A stretch of DNA of 64,000 nucleotides from Verrucomicrobiota bacterium (GCA_016235555.1 JACRKC010000060.1:1-64000); one strand, 5' to 3'; positions 16,274 to 24,978 are shown, numbered from the stretch's first letter. Made by a program: numbers and translations. The notes: a model not told the origin generated them from the letters alone.

Positions 16274-16993
16274 TCAGGGTGCGGGTGCTGTCGCGCGGGT
16301 GAGCGCGGGGCGGACGGCGGGCGTGTGGGCGCTGAGGTTGCGCAGGAAGACGATGAGGAAGCCGAGGCCGCGGCGCATCTCGGGCTTGTTCACTTCCTTG
16401 AACGCGCGCCAGAGCGTGAACTCCTCCATCGAATCGAAATCCAACTTCTTGTAGATCTCGGTCGCGTTGTTGATCGCTTGCAGCATCTCGGGCTGCGTGA
16501 GGTTTTTCACCGTCTGGAGGATCGCGACGAGATTGTCGCCGAGCAGGCGGACGTCCTCGACCGTGAAGTTGGCGACGACCTGATCGAAGGCGCGTTGCAC
16601 TTCGCGCGCCATCGCGAAGTAGCCCTTGCGGTCGAGTTCGTCCATCTTCGCCAGGCCGTCGCTGAAGAGCTGTCGACCGAGCGGGGTGGCGTCGGCGATG
16701 AACTCGCGGGCGCTCTCGAGCTGGACCAGGAGTTCGTTCAGCGTGTTGACGTTGCGGATGAGGCGCTTGGCGAGGGCGGAAAAATCTCCCGTGTCGACGA
16801 ACGGCGCCACCTGATCGAGCTCGGTGACCGCGGTCTGGAACAGATCTTTGCCGACGCGGGTGAGGTCTTCCTTGAGTTCCTCGACTTCGCGGCGGATGCG
16901 GCGCACTTCTTCGATCTCGGCGAGCACGAGGTCGAGTTTGCGGTCGAGCGCGTCGAGGCGCTCGGCGAGGGCGGGGGCGTCGGTGGCATTCAT
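16274..16993 (-). CDS. DUF1641 helical protein
   Basis: A 239-aa all-helical protein with a coiled-coil N-terminus (about 8-55, LDALDRKLDLVLAEIEEV) and a DUF1641 core. The family is regularly encoded beside SQR-like flavoproteins, as here: it starts 3 bp after the stop of the flavoprotein gene at 16997. It has no cysteine or obvious catalytic residue, so a scaffolding or subunit role to the flavoprotein is the best guess. Confidence 0.8.
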   Translation of the reverse strand: MNATDAPALAERLDALDRKLDLVLAEIEEVRRIRREVEELKEDLTRVGKDLFQTAVTELDQVAPFVDTGDFSALAKRLIRNVNTLNELLVQLESAREFIADATPLGRQLFSDGLAKMDELDRKGYFAMAREVQRAFDQVVANFTVEDVRLLGDNLVAILQTVKNLTQPEMLQAINNATEIYKKLDFDSMEEFTLWRAFKEVNKPEMRRGLGFLIVFLRNLSAHTPAVRPALTRATAPAP

Positions 16994-16996
16994 GGG

Positions 16997-18226
16997 TCAG
17001 CGGCGTTTGCCCGCCATCGTCATCTCGGCCTCGATCGGGAGCTCGGCGCCACGGAGGAGGAGGTTCCAGTAGACCCAACGGAACATCATTTTGCCGTAGT
17101 GATTCATCTTGGTCTCCTCGAGGAGCGAGAAGGGGCCGACGCCGGGCAGCGGGAATTTTCCGGGCAGCGGCTCGGTCTCGTAGTTGAAGTCGATGAGAAG
17201 GCCCTTGTTGAAGCCGGACTCGATGAAGCAGTTGGCGTGGCCGTCGAACTTCGCGCCGGGCGGTCGGTCGTCGATGGCGTCGAGGATGTTTTCGAACAGG
17301 ATGTCGGCTTGGAAGTGCGCGACGGAGCCGGCCTTCGAGGCGGGCAGATCGGTGGCATCGCCGAGGACGAAGATGTTGTCCTTCACCTTTGAGCGGAGCG
17401 TGTGCTTGTCGGTCGGGATGAAGTTGAGTTCGTCGCCGAAGCCGGAGCGGGCGATGGCCTCGTCGCCCATGTTGGTGGGCACGGTGACGAGGATGTCGTA
17501 GCCGATTTCGCGCCCGTCCCAGGAAACGATTTTCTTCGCGCCCTGGTCGACGCTGCCGGTGGCGAACTCGGCGGCGAGCTTGATGCGCTTCTTGTCGAGG
17601 AAATCGCCGAGCAGCGCGGAGGCCTTCGGCTTGGTGAAGGCGCCCGGCAGCGGCGTGACGTATTCGATCTCGACCTTGTCGCGCAGGCCGCGGTCGGTGA
17701 AGAACCAGTCGGCGAGGAACGAGAACTCGAGCGGGGCGACCGGGCACTTGATCGGCATCTCGACGATGTTCACGACAAGGCGGCCGCCCTCCCAGTGCTT
17801 CAGCCGGCGGGCGAGAGCGGTGGCGCCCTCGAGGGTGTAGAAGTCAAACACGTCCTTGTGCCAGCGGTCGCCCAGCATGCCCTCGGTCTGCGCCGGGACG
17901 GGGCGCGCACCGGTCGCGATGATCAGGAAGTCGTAGCCCAGCACCCGGCCGCCCTGCAGCCGCACGCGGTTCTGCTCCGGTTCGATCACGTCGATCCCGG
18001 CCATGACCACTTCGATCCCGCGCGGGAGGTAGTCGCGGCGGGGTTTCACCACATCCCGGGGCGAGTAGATGCCGAACGGGATGAAGAGATAGCCGGGCTG
18101 GTAGTGATGGGTCTCGTCGCGGTCGACGACGGTGATGGACCAGTCGTCGCGCGAGAGGACACCGGCCAGCTTGTTGGCCATGATGGTGCCGGCGGTGCCG
18201 GCGCCGAGGATGACGAATTTTTTCAT
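16997..18226 (-). CDS. sulfide:quinone oxidoreductase-like flavoprotein
   Basis: A 409-aa FAD/NAD(P)-binding protein with the N-terminal dinucleotide motif ILGAGTAGTIMANKLA, the second motif FLIIATGARPVP and the FAD-binding VFVLGDATDLPASKAG. Cys in EMPIKCPVAPLEF (about 163) and in GHANCFIES (about 335) correspond to the redox cysteine pair of SQR. It would oxidise sulfide to polysulfide and pass electrons to quinone. It is followed by DUF1641 and TusE-like genes and preceded by a FadL-type porin. It could instead be a flavocytochrome-c-like enzyme; the Cys positions favour SQR. Confidence 0.82.
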   Translation of the reverse strand: MKKFVILGAGTAGTIMANKLAGVLSRDDWSITVVDRDETHHYQPGYLFIPFGIYSPRDVVKPRRDYLPRGIEVVMAGIDVIEPEQNRVRLQGGRVLGYDFLIIATGARPVPAQTEGMLGDRWHKDVFDFYTLEGATALARRLKHWEGGRLVVNIVEMPIKCPVAPLEFSFLADWFFTDRGLRDKVEIEYVTPLPGAFTKPKASALLGDFLDKKRIKLAAEFATGSVDQGAKKIVSWDGREIGYDILVTVPTNMGDEAIARSGFGDELNFIPTDKHTLRSKVKDNIFVLGDATDLPASKAGSVAHFQADILFENILDAIDDRPPGAKFDGHANCFIESGFNKGLLIDFNYETEPLPGKFPLPGVGPFSLLEETKMNHYGKMMFRWVYWNLLLRGAELPIEAEMTMAGKRR

Positions 18227-18268
18227 GGCAGCGTGGGGCTGAGGGTGGAGACGGCGGGTGGCGGTGAC

Positions 18269-19672
18269 TCAGAAGCGGTAGCTATACATGAGCTGGGTGT
18301 TGAGTTGCTCGTGGCTCACGGTGATGCCGTAGCCGTTGGTGCGGGTGACCTTGAAGCCCTTGGTGACCGAGCCTTCGAGCGAGGAGGATTCGGAAAACCG
18401 ATACGTGAGACCGGCGGTCAGGTGACGCTCGATGGTGGCGGGGAAGAGGCAGTTGAGGAACTTGTCCGGGATGGGGTTGCTGGCGACATTGCCACCGAAG
18501 CGGAAGGTGAACTCGCGGTTCACGCGGTAGGCGGCGCCGGCTTGGATCACGGTCTGGTCGCTCCAGCGCTGGAAGAGCGTGGCGTTGAGGGTCTGGCCCG
18601 AGAAGTTGCCGTTGCTCGTGGCGGTGGCGGCGGTGAAGGCCATGTTGAATCCCTGCATCACATCGCTCCAGAACACGCGGCGCAGGTCCGCGGCGAACGA
18701 CCACGCGCCGGCCGGCGCCCAGGCGACGCCGATGCCCGCCATCGCCGGCCACTCGAAATCACGCACGCGGATTTCACCGGCGAGCGTCTGCGGCATGCGG
18801 CCCATGCCGGGGACGTTGAGCTGGAAGCTGACCTTGCTGTCGCCGGCCTTCAGGTCGGAGAGGGTGGTCTCGCCGTGATAAGTCAGGCCGATGGCCAGCT
18901 CGGGCACCGGGCGGTAGAGGAGGCCGATCTTGCCGGCGTAGCCGTAGCCCTTGGCGGCGCCGGTGAACGCGTTGCCGTTGGCGAAGTTGAAGTAGGCGTA
19001 GTCGACCGAGGTGCCGGCCGGCATCTGCTGCATGATCTGGTTGAAACCGGCGACGATGCCGCCGCTGGCGCGACCGAACTGCTGGCTGCGCGGATCGGCG
19101 AGATCGAAGAACTGGGCGCCGCTCATCGCCATCTTGAGGTCCATGCCGGCCCAGACGAAGTCGGCGGTGGCGGCCACGCTGAGCTGGTCGCTGACTTTCC
19201 AGGCGAGCGGGGCGATCACGCGGCCGACGGAGACTTCGGTGCGGTTCTCCAGATTGAAACCGAGGCCGCGCCACGTGGCGCCGTCATACTGGCAGCCCAT
19301 GCCACCCTGGCCGAACACGCCGAGGCCGTAGGTGAACGCGCCACTACGGGCGGCGTAGCCCACGGCGGGCATGAAGAAGGCCGTGGCCTTGGACTTCGCG
19401 CGCTGCCCGGTGGGGCTGGTGGCGGTGATGTCGGGCGCAAGCACGCCGACGGCGAAATCGAACCGCGCCTTCTCGATCATGAGCGCGAGCGTGGCGGGGT
19501 TGTTGATGACGGCGGCGGTGCCGTTGTCGAAGGCGAAGGAGGCGCCGCCCAGGGCGGTGGCCACCGGACCGTAGCCCTCCATGTTCATACCGTTGGTGGC
19601 GACCAGCGGGCGCGTGAGGCCGGCGGCCAGCAGGCCGGCGACGAGGAGGCGGGGGAGGCGGAGGTGCTTCAT
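18269..19672 (-). CDS. OmpP1/FadL-family outer-membrane protein
   Basis: A 467-aa protein. A signal peptide (about 1-22) is followed by ATNGMNMEGYGPVATALGGAS and the FadL-signature NNPATLALM (about 52-60), then amphipathic beta-strands ending in the aromatic C-terminus MYSYRF. FadL proteins carry hydrophobic compounds across the outer membrane. Members next to sulfur-oxidation genes may handle elemental sulfur or organosulfur compounds. It heads run 2 and faces ArsR regulator 2 across a 178-bp gap with an operator-like palindrome. The ATG at 19672 fits the signal peptide. Confidence 0.85.
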   Translation of the reverse strand: MKHLRLPRLLVAGLLAAGLTRPLVATNGMNMEGYGPVATALGGASFAFDNGTAAVINNPATLALMIEKARFDFAVGVLAPDITATSPTGQRAKSKATAFFMPAVGYAARSGAFTYGLGVFGQGGMGCQYDGATWRGLGFNLENRTEVSVGRVIAPLAWKVSDQLSVAATADFVWAGMDLKMAMSGAQFFDLADPRSQQFGRASGGIVAGFNQIMQQMPAGTSVDYAYFNFANGNAFTGAAKGYGYAGKIGLLYRPVPELAIGLTYHGETTLSDLKAGDSKVSFQLNVPGMGRMPQTLAGEIRVRDFEWPAMAGIGVAWAPAGAWSFAADLRRVFWSDVMQGFNMAFTAATATSNGNFSGQTLNATLFQRWSDQTVIQAGAAYRVNREFTFRFGGNVASNPIPDKFLNCLFPATIERHLTAGLTYRFSESSSLEGSVTKGFKVTRTNGYGITVSHEQLNTQLMYSYRF

Positions 19673-19763
19673 GGTGAGGCGGGCGCAGCGGGTTGGTTCT
19701 GGCGCAGAGCATGCCGCAGGCGCGGCGTGCGGGCTCCGCATCGCTTGGCGATTTGATGTCACT

Positions 19764-19783
19764 ATTTGCGCATATACGCATAT
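19764..19783. promoter_or_regulatory. operator-like palindrome of ArsR regulator 2
   Basis: Arms ATTTGCG and CGCATAT around CATATA (one arm mismatch). It has the same length, core and outer bases as the site at 14424-14443. It lies between the divergent FadL and regulator-2 genes. Confidence 0.7.
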
Positions 19784-19850
19784 AGGGCGATCGGCGGAGG
19801 CGAAGGCGCGGAGGTTGAAATTCCCGGGGCGATCGCTTTGCTCCGGGCGC

Positions 19851-20189
19851 ATGGCCCAATCCAAACCGCGTTCCTTGTCCGACGACGCCATCGTTTTGAT
19901 CGCGCGCCGCTTCGCGGTGCTGGCGGAGCCGATGCGCCTGCGTCTCATTCATGCACTGTTCGACGGCGAGAAGAACGTGACCCGGCTGGTGGAGATCACG
20001 GGCGGCACGCAGGCCAATGTCTCGCGACACCTGCAGATGCTGACCCACTCACACCTGGTGTCGCGGCGCAAGGAGGGGATGCAGGTCTTCTATTCGATCG
20101 CCGACCCGACGCTCTTCAAGCTGTGTGACCTCGTGTGCGGCAGCCTGGAAAAGCAGATCGCGAAGCAGGCGGAGTCGTTTGGCGGGTGA
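19851..20189 (+). CDS. ArsR-family winged-helix regulator 2
   Basis: A 112-aa paralogue of the regulator at 14454. It shows the same FAVLxEPMRLRLIxALF, a recognition helix GTQANVSRHLQML and LCDLVCGSLEKQ with the only two cysteines in a CxxxC pair. The ATG at 19851 removes an unrelated N-terminal reading. It is divergent from the FadL-SQR-DUF1641-TusE-DsrE run and most likely represses it. The two regulators' recognition helices differ by one conservative residue, which fits recognition of the same operator. Confidence 0.85.
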   Translation: MAQSKPRSLSDDAIVLIARRFAVLAEPMRLRLIHALFDGEKNVTRLVEITGGTQANVSRHLQMLTHSHLVSRRKEGMQVFYSIADPTLFKLCDLVCGSLEKQIAKQAESFGG

Positions 20190-20193
20190 GGGA

Positions 20194-20413
20194 TTGGATT
20201 GGAGGGCGGGGTCGCCGAACCCCGCCGGTGCGCTGGGAGGGAGGAACGCGGCGGGGTCGGCGACCCCGCCCTACATCACGACGGCACTCAGAGGGCGTCG
20301 AAAAAGCCTCGTGATCGCGCGGTCCTGTAGCGGAACGCGTGAGCGTTTCGCTCGAGGCGGCGAAAGCCTCACGGCTTCCGCTACCTTGCTGGGCAACCTA
20401 TTTCGACGCCTTC
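20194..20413. repeat. two successive palindromic elements
   Basis: First, a pair of 3-nt-loop GGCGGGGTC hairpins at about 20199-20270. Second, an inverted repeat at about 20297-20412 with outer arms GGCGTCGAAAAAGCCT/TATTTCGACGCC and inner arms GTAGCGGAA/TTCCGCTAC. No gene is visible between regulator 2 and the aminotransferase gene. Confidence 0.8.
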
Positions 20414-21943
20414 TCAGATTTCGTAGCCGAGGCCCATGGGCTCGAAGGTCGTGGCGGTCGCGGTGCGCGTGCCGAACTCGTCGAACCACTCGGTCACGCG
20501 GCGGCCGATCGCGCCGGTGTCGCGGACGTGGATGAATTCGTTCGTCGACGGATCGTAGGTGTAGTCGGCGGCCCACGCGCGATGGTGCGCGGCGATGGCA
20601 GTGATGGCGTCGACGACGAACTCGGCTTCCTCGTCGGTCGTCGTCGGATGAAACGAGAGCCGCACCCAGCCGGGCTTCTCGGTTTTGTCGCCGTGGTCGA
20701 TGCGGTCGGTGATGGCGCGGGAGTGTTCGCGGGAGACGTGGAGCAGGTAGTGGCCGTAGGTGCCGGCACAGGAGCAGCCACCGCGAACCTGGATGCCGTA
20801 GCGGTCGTTGAGCAGGCGGACGGCGAGGTTGTAGTGCAGATCGTCGATGTAGAAGGAGATGATCCCGAGGCGATCGCGGTGCTCGCCGGCGAGGACATGC
20901 AGACCGGGGATGGCGGTGAGGCGGTCCCAGACGAGCGCGAGCAGTTCGTGTTCGCGGGCGAGGATGTGCGCGACGCCCATCGCCTCCTTCAGGCGGACGC
21001 AGAGGGCGGTGCGGATGGCCTGGGTGAAACCGGGCGTGCCGCCGTCCTCGCGGGCCTCAATGTCGTCAAAGTATTTGTGTTCGCCCCAAGGGTTGGTCCA
21101 GTCGACGGTGCCGCCACCCGGGTTGTCGGGCACGCGGTTGTGGTAGAGTTGCTTGTTGAACACGAGCACGCCACTCGTGCCGGGGCCGCCGAGGAATTTG
21201 TGCGGCGAAAAGTAGATCGCATCGAGCGACTCGTCGGGCCGCGCGGCCGGGTGCATGTCGATCGCGATGTAGGGCGCGCTCGCGGCGAAATCGACGAAGC
21301 AGACGCCGCCGGCGCGGTGCATCAGGCCGGCGATGGCGTGGTAGGGCGTGAGAATGCCGGTGACGTTGGAGCAACTCGTGACGGCGGCGATCTTGGTCGG
21401 ACGGTCGCGAAATTCGTCGAGGAGGACGGCGAGGTGCGTGAGATCGACGAGGCCGTCGGGCGTGGCGCGGATCACGCGGACCTCGGCGACAGACTCGATC
21501 CACGATGTCTGGTTGGAGTGATGCTCCATGTGCGTGACGAACACGATGGGGCGCTCGGCCGCGGGAAGGGTGACGCGGTCGCGGAATTTTTCGTGCACGC
21601 GCAGGCCGAGGATGCGTTGGAATTTGTTCACCACGCTCGTCATGCCGGACCCGTAGCAGATGATGGCGTCGGCGGCGGAGGCGTTGACGTGGGCTTTGAT
21701 GAGGTGGAGCGCCTCGTGATAGGCGCGCGTCATCGTGGTGCCGGTGACCGAGGTCTCGGTGTGGGTGTTGCCGACGAAGGGGGCGATTTCCTCGGCGAGC
21801 ATTTTTTCGATGGGGCCGAACATGCGGCCGCTCGCGGTCCAGTCGGCGTAGACGATGCGCTGGCGGCCGCAGGGCGACTCGAAGCTCTGGTCGATGCCGA
21901 GGATGTTGGCGCGAAACGGAGCGAAGTGGGCTTCGAGGCTCAT
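20414..21943 (-). CDS. class V aminotransferase / cysteine-desulfurase-like enzyme
   Basis: A 509-aa PLP enzyme. The Schiff-base Lys lies in YFSPHKFLGGPGTSG (Lys249), a His stacks on PLP in THMEHHSN, and a cysteine-bearing loop (VRGGCSCAGTYGHY, about 390) resembles the mobile loop of cysteine desulfurases. It is about 100 residues longer than IscS/SufS, mostly in the C-terminal part. It could release sulfur from cysteine or act on another amino acid. The position next to the sulfur region is suggestive but not decisive. Two inverted TTTGTCATC palindromes lie upstream (22021-22103). The start is at the ATG that gives a plausible N-terminus; a longer reading adds 15 residues. Confidence 0.82.
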   Translation of the reverse strand: MSLEAHFAPFRANILGIDQSFESPCGRQRIVYADWTASGRMFGPIEKMLAEEIAPFVGNTHTETSVTGTTMTRAYHEALHLIKAHVNASAADAIICYGSGMTSVVNKFQRILGLRVHEKFRDRVTLPAAERPIVFVTHMEHHSNQTSWIESVAEVRVIRATPDGLVDLTHLAVLLDEFRDRPTKIAAVTSCSNVTGILTPYHAIAGLMHRAGGVCFVDFAASAPYIAIDMHPAARPDESLDAIYFSPHKFLGGPGTSGVLVFNKQLYHNRVPDNPGGGTVDWTNPWGEHKYFDDIEAREDGGTPGFTQAIRTALCVRLKEAMGVAHILAREHELLALVWDRLTAIPGLHVLAGEHRDRLGIISFYIDDLHYNLAVRLLNDRYGIQVRGGCSCAGTYGHYLLHVSREHSRAITDRIDHGDKTEKPGWVRLSFHPTTTDEEAEFVVDAITAIAAHHRAWAADYTYDPSTNEFIHVRDTGAIGRRVTEWFDEFGTRTATATTFEPMGLGYEI

Positions 21944-22020
21944 GGTGACGGCGCGACTATTCGTCGCCGAGCGAGCCATCGCAAGCAACGCGTGAGGGCC
22001 CGAATTCGAGGCGGGTCCCG

Positions 22021-22049
22021 GCGTTTGTCATCCATTAGATGACAAACGC
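22021..22049. repeat. 5-nt-loop palindrome, GCGTTTGTCATC arms
   Basis: Perfect 12-bp arms around the loop CATTA, 78 bp upstream of the aminotransferase start. A second copy in the opposite orientation follows at 22079. Confidence 0.88.
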
Positions 22050-22078
22050 CTTTTCGGCCCACGAGGGAAAAACGGGGA

Positions 22079-22103
22079 GTTTGTCATCTAATGGATGACA
22101 AAC
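22079..22103. repeat. 5-nt-loop palindrome, inverted second copy
   Basis: Perfect 10-bp arms (GTTTGTCATC) around TAATG, the reverse complement of the copy at 22021-22049. The 29 bp between them are unrelated. The rest of the 254-bp gap up to the PIN gene shows no gene. Confidence 0.88.
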
Positions 22104-22197
22104 GGGCGCGGGATGGCGGCGGCGCGGGTCGGGAGACAGGAGCGTGGTGGCAGTCGCGCCTCGACGGGCGGAGGGTATTGCGCCATGAACCCAGTCG

Positions 22198-22671
22198 ATG
22201 CACGCGTTGTCGCTCTACCTCGATACTTCGGTGATCGGCGGCTACTTCGATCCCGAGTTCATGGCCGACACGCGGGCGCTGTGGCGGCTGCGCGAAGCCG
22301 GGCGATTTCGGTTCGTCTCGTCGGTCCTCGTTGATCAGGAAATCACACATGCACCGGAGCGGGTGCGGCGGCTCTTGCGCGAGACGTTCGCACCGGCAGA
22401 CGTCCTGCTCATGACGGCCGAGGCGCTGGAACTAGCCGGCCACTACCTCGCGAACAAGGTCGTGCCGCCCGACTGCGGCAACGACGCGCGCCATGCGGCG
22501 CTTTGCTCAGTGGCGCGCCTCGACTACCTCGTGAGTTGGAATTTCAAGCACCTCGCCAACATCAACCGCGAAGCCGGCTTCAATGCCGTGAATGTCTTGC
22601 AGGGTTACGTGCCCTTGCGCATCGTAGCGCCAACCTTCCTCATCCATGGCCACGAAGAAAAAGCCCTTTGA
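22198..22671 (+). CDS. PIN-domain protein (VapC-like)
   Basis: A 157-aa PIN-domain protein. The acidic N-terminal motif LYLDTSVIGGYFD (about 6-18), NDARHAAL (about 95-102) and LVSWNFKHLAN are typical of VapC-like ribonucleases of this subgroup. It probably cleaves RNA as a toxin. A 59-codon gene overlapping its 3' end by 26 bp is the likely partner, which would put the order toxin then partner. The start could also be a GTG slightly upstream. Confidence 0.78.
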   Translation: MHALSLYLDTSVIGGYFDPEFMADTRALWRLREAGRFRFVSSVLVDQEITHAPERVRRLLRETFAPADVLLMTAEALELAGHYLANKVVPPDCGNDARHAALCSVARLDYLVSWNFKHLANINREAGFNAVNVLQGYVPLRIVAPTFLIHGHEEKAL

Positions 22672-22825
22672 CGCCGTCGTGGAATCACGCCGCTGGCGGC
22701 GGACGACGAGCCGGCTGCTCAACAAGATGACCGCCGAGGAGCAGATCGCGTTCTTGAACCGCCGGCTGAAAGACTGGCCGGTTACATCTGCGTCCAAGCT
22801 CGCACGCGAACTCGCACATCGTTGA
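22646..22825 (+). CDS. 59-aa partner of the PIN gene
   Basis: A short reading frame, ATG at 22646 to TGA at 22823-22825. It is a basic protein beginning MATKKKPFDAVVESRRWRR with a helical middle (LLNKMTAEEQIAFLNRRLK). It overlaps the PIN gene end by 26 bp in another frame, typical of translationally coupled toxin-antitoxin genes. I do not recognise a named family. Antitoxin function is inferred from position only. Confidence 0.6.
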   Translation: MATKKKPFDAVVESRRWRRTTSRLLNKMTAEEQIAFLNRRLKDWPVTSASKLARELAHR

Positions 22826-22946
22826 AGCTTTTCTCATCTCGGAGTGGTTTCTGCTGTGTCGTTCGCCCGATCAGAGCACGGTCGACAGACCTTCTTGACC
22901 CAAGCACTTGCCAAGCGCGACGGCTACGGTTGGTGTGTTTCCGGCC

Positions 22947-24657
22947 ATGCCTGAGAGCGAGTTGATTTACATTCCCGTTGATTGCCGCGGGCGATCGTTT
23001 GACGAATTTGGCGCGTCAGTTCGGCTCAAGAACATTGTAGAGCACAGGGGTATTCGGGTGCTTGGCGGACTTCATGGGTTGTCATTCGGGGCGTTTTTGG
23101 AGTTTCGCAATTGCGGTGCCGGGACGCTTCGGGAACTGCGTGGTATCGTCGCGGCAGCACAAAGTGGCTCCGCCGATAAGGCCCCACCAGGTTTAACCGG
23201 CCCGTCGTCTCCGCTGAACGAGATTTCGGTGCCCTCGAATATTCGCCACCTTGCGCTAGCCGATTTGCCTGTTTCAAGACGCCTCGCACATCTCTTCGAG
23301 AAAATGCAGGTGCACCAGCTAGGGGATTTCCATGGGCGTATGCCGAGTGACCTGCTCGCTTACAGCAACTGCGGTCGGGCTACGGTCAAAGAAATGCAGA
23401 CTCTCATCTTGCGAGCTTCTTCAGGAGAGTTCGACCAAACTGGACATGACGATGCGCATGCACCAAACGAACTCTTGCGGCTGCTTGAGAGCGCACTTGG
23501 TAAACTTCCTTCGAGAGATCGCGATTTGGTGCTCGATCGCTTGGGAGGACGCGGCAACCCCAGGGGTTTATCTTGTTGGCCAAGGTTTGTTCGGCACAAA
23601 AAAACACTTCCAGATTCCGCAAACCAAGTGGCGCCATCTTCAGAACAAATTTGCACTTCTGCTAGAACGGGAAAATCGCCAAATCTCGGCCTACGAAATT
23701 GTCGGTTCTGGTCTCCTTCCAGAATTCGGTGGTGTCCGGCCACACGAGGTTGCGTCCATCGTTCGGCAGGACCCTCGCATCAAAGACCTCGGCTACTTGC
23801 TCTTCTCCCTCGCCAAATGGGGAATTGAAGAGCGGCAAAAAATTCGGGATTTGATCCCTAAGATTTTCGCCAGCGAAGGACGCATCCTCTCCGCTCAACA
23901 ACTAGGGGATCAGTTAAATCGATTTCGGTCAGTATCGCGCTTTACGGTCGCAAATCTTGCTGCACGGTGCCCTGGTGTCCGGCATTTCGGGCACGGATAC
24001 TTTGGCCTCTCCGACTGGGATGAAGAGAAACTCGCGCCAATGTTGCTGGACAAAACGGTTGTCGAAACCGCAGTCCGCCGGTCGGAACTTCCATTGCGTT
24101 TTGAAAATCTCTGTGCGCACTTCGGAACAAATCCTGACTCCGCGGTGGCTGACCAACTCTGGGAAACCTGCGAGGCCATCCCGGCAATCGTGAAACACCC
24201 AAATAAGCGTGGAGCAGACACCCGGCTATTTCCTGTAAGCTGCCGGCTTGAACGAGCGATTGCGGCCGCACTGCGATCAAGCGGAGATCCTGCCGCGCCA
24301 TACGAAGTGCAATGGATGCTCGCCGACTTGTTTGGAGCGCATTTCAGCGAGTGGGCGGTGTCCGATATCCAACGGATCATGCGCCGCACACCGATGTTCA
24401 TTCAAACTTCCGACGGTAAGTTCACTCTTGAATTGGATGTAGAAGAGCTGGATTTCGATGTCGAATCCGTGCGCGTGCGAAGCGTCGAGTTGCTGCGCGA
24501 ATCAACCGAACTCTTGGGGTGTGATGATCTGATCGATCGACTCGAAATCGCGGGCCACGATGTGACGGACATCACAACCGGCGTGCTTGCTCTCGTATTG
24601 CGCGGCAGCGAGCATATCGAGGAGATTGGTCGAAATCGGTTTCGCTACCGGAAATGA
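22947..24657 (+). pseudogene. multi-HTH protein with alpha-CTD-like and sigma-4-like parts, frameshifted
   Basis: Two frames join to one protein of about 569 aa. Part 1 (22947 to about 23561) holds two repeats that resemble the helix-hairpin-helix of the RNA-polymerase alpha C-terminal domain (VRLKNIVEHRGIRVLGGLHG..FRNCGAGTLREL; LPVSRRLAHLF..YSNCGRATVKEM), then LPSRDRDLVLDRLGGRGNP, like the start of a sigma region 4. Part 2 (about 23563-24657) continues in the +1 frame with VGQ..QTKWRHLQ, then several winged-helix-like repeats (ISAYEIVGSGLL, RILSAQQLGDQLNRF, LLGCDDLIDRLEIAG). The shift occurs in CCCCAGGGG at 23558-23566. Base composition is visibly more AT-rich than the surroundings. It lies upstream of a small gene and a DNA methyltransferase, each overlapping by a few bases. 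A DNA-binding role in a mobile defence or modification module is inferred. Confidence 0.7.
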
Positions 24658-24978
24658 AGTCTCTCTCAAAACCCCAGAAAATTCTCGCTGTGATGCACGA
24701 ACTTTGCGGCGGCGAGCTGCGCCCGCTGCAATACGAAGATAGCGGACAAGATTCTGTCGGAATACAAGGCCGATCACACGCGCTGGAGAGAATATCTCTT
24801 CCAGCGTTACGTAGACATCATCCTCAAAGAGGCAATTTTTCAGCTCGGGAAACAGAGCACGAGCATTTCAGCCGATGATGTCGCGCGCCGCATGGATGAC
24901 GTTCTTACGCACGTCCATGACGCCGCTGCGAAGGATCTGAATTCCTTTCTCTTTGAGGAGACCTTTGGTTCCAAATGA
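24654..24978 (+). pseudogene. small HTH-like gene, frameshifted
   Basis: Starts ATGA-overlapped with the preceding gene and reads MKSLSKPQKILAVMHELCGGELRPLQYED. It must then shift +1 near 24738-24742 to continue ADKILSEYKADHTRWREYLFQ through LNSFLFEETFGSK, stopping at 24976-24978. A lost TA from GATATAGCG would explain it. The joined product is about 107 aa. The first part looks like a HARE-type or winged-helix DNA-binding segment (ILAVMHELCGGELRPLQYEDI). The stop overlaps the methyltransferase ATG. I do not recognise a specific family. Confidence 0.65.

Noticed and set aside
17402-19756. 784-residue open frame opposite the SQR-like and FadL genes
   Set aside because: It spans two well-recognised genes on the other strand and shows only low-complexity sequence.
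22908-23828. an intact 306-residue protein ending at 23828
   Set aside because: After about 23562 the sequence (Pro/Arg/Ser-rich) loses all similarity to the family, while the +1 frame continues the sigma-4-like segment; the frame is broken, not complete.
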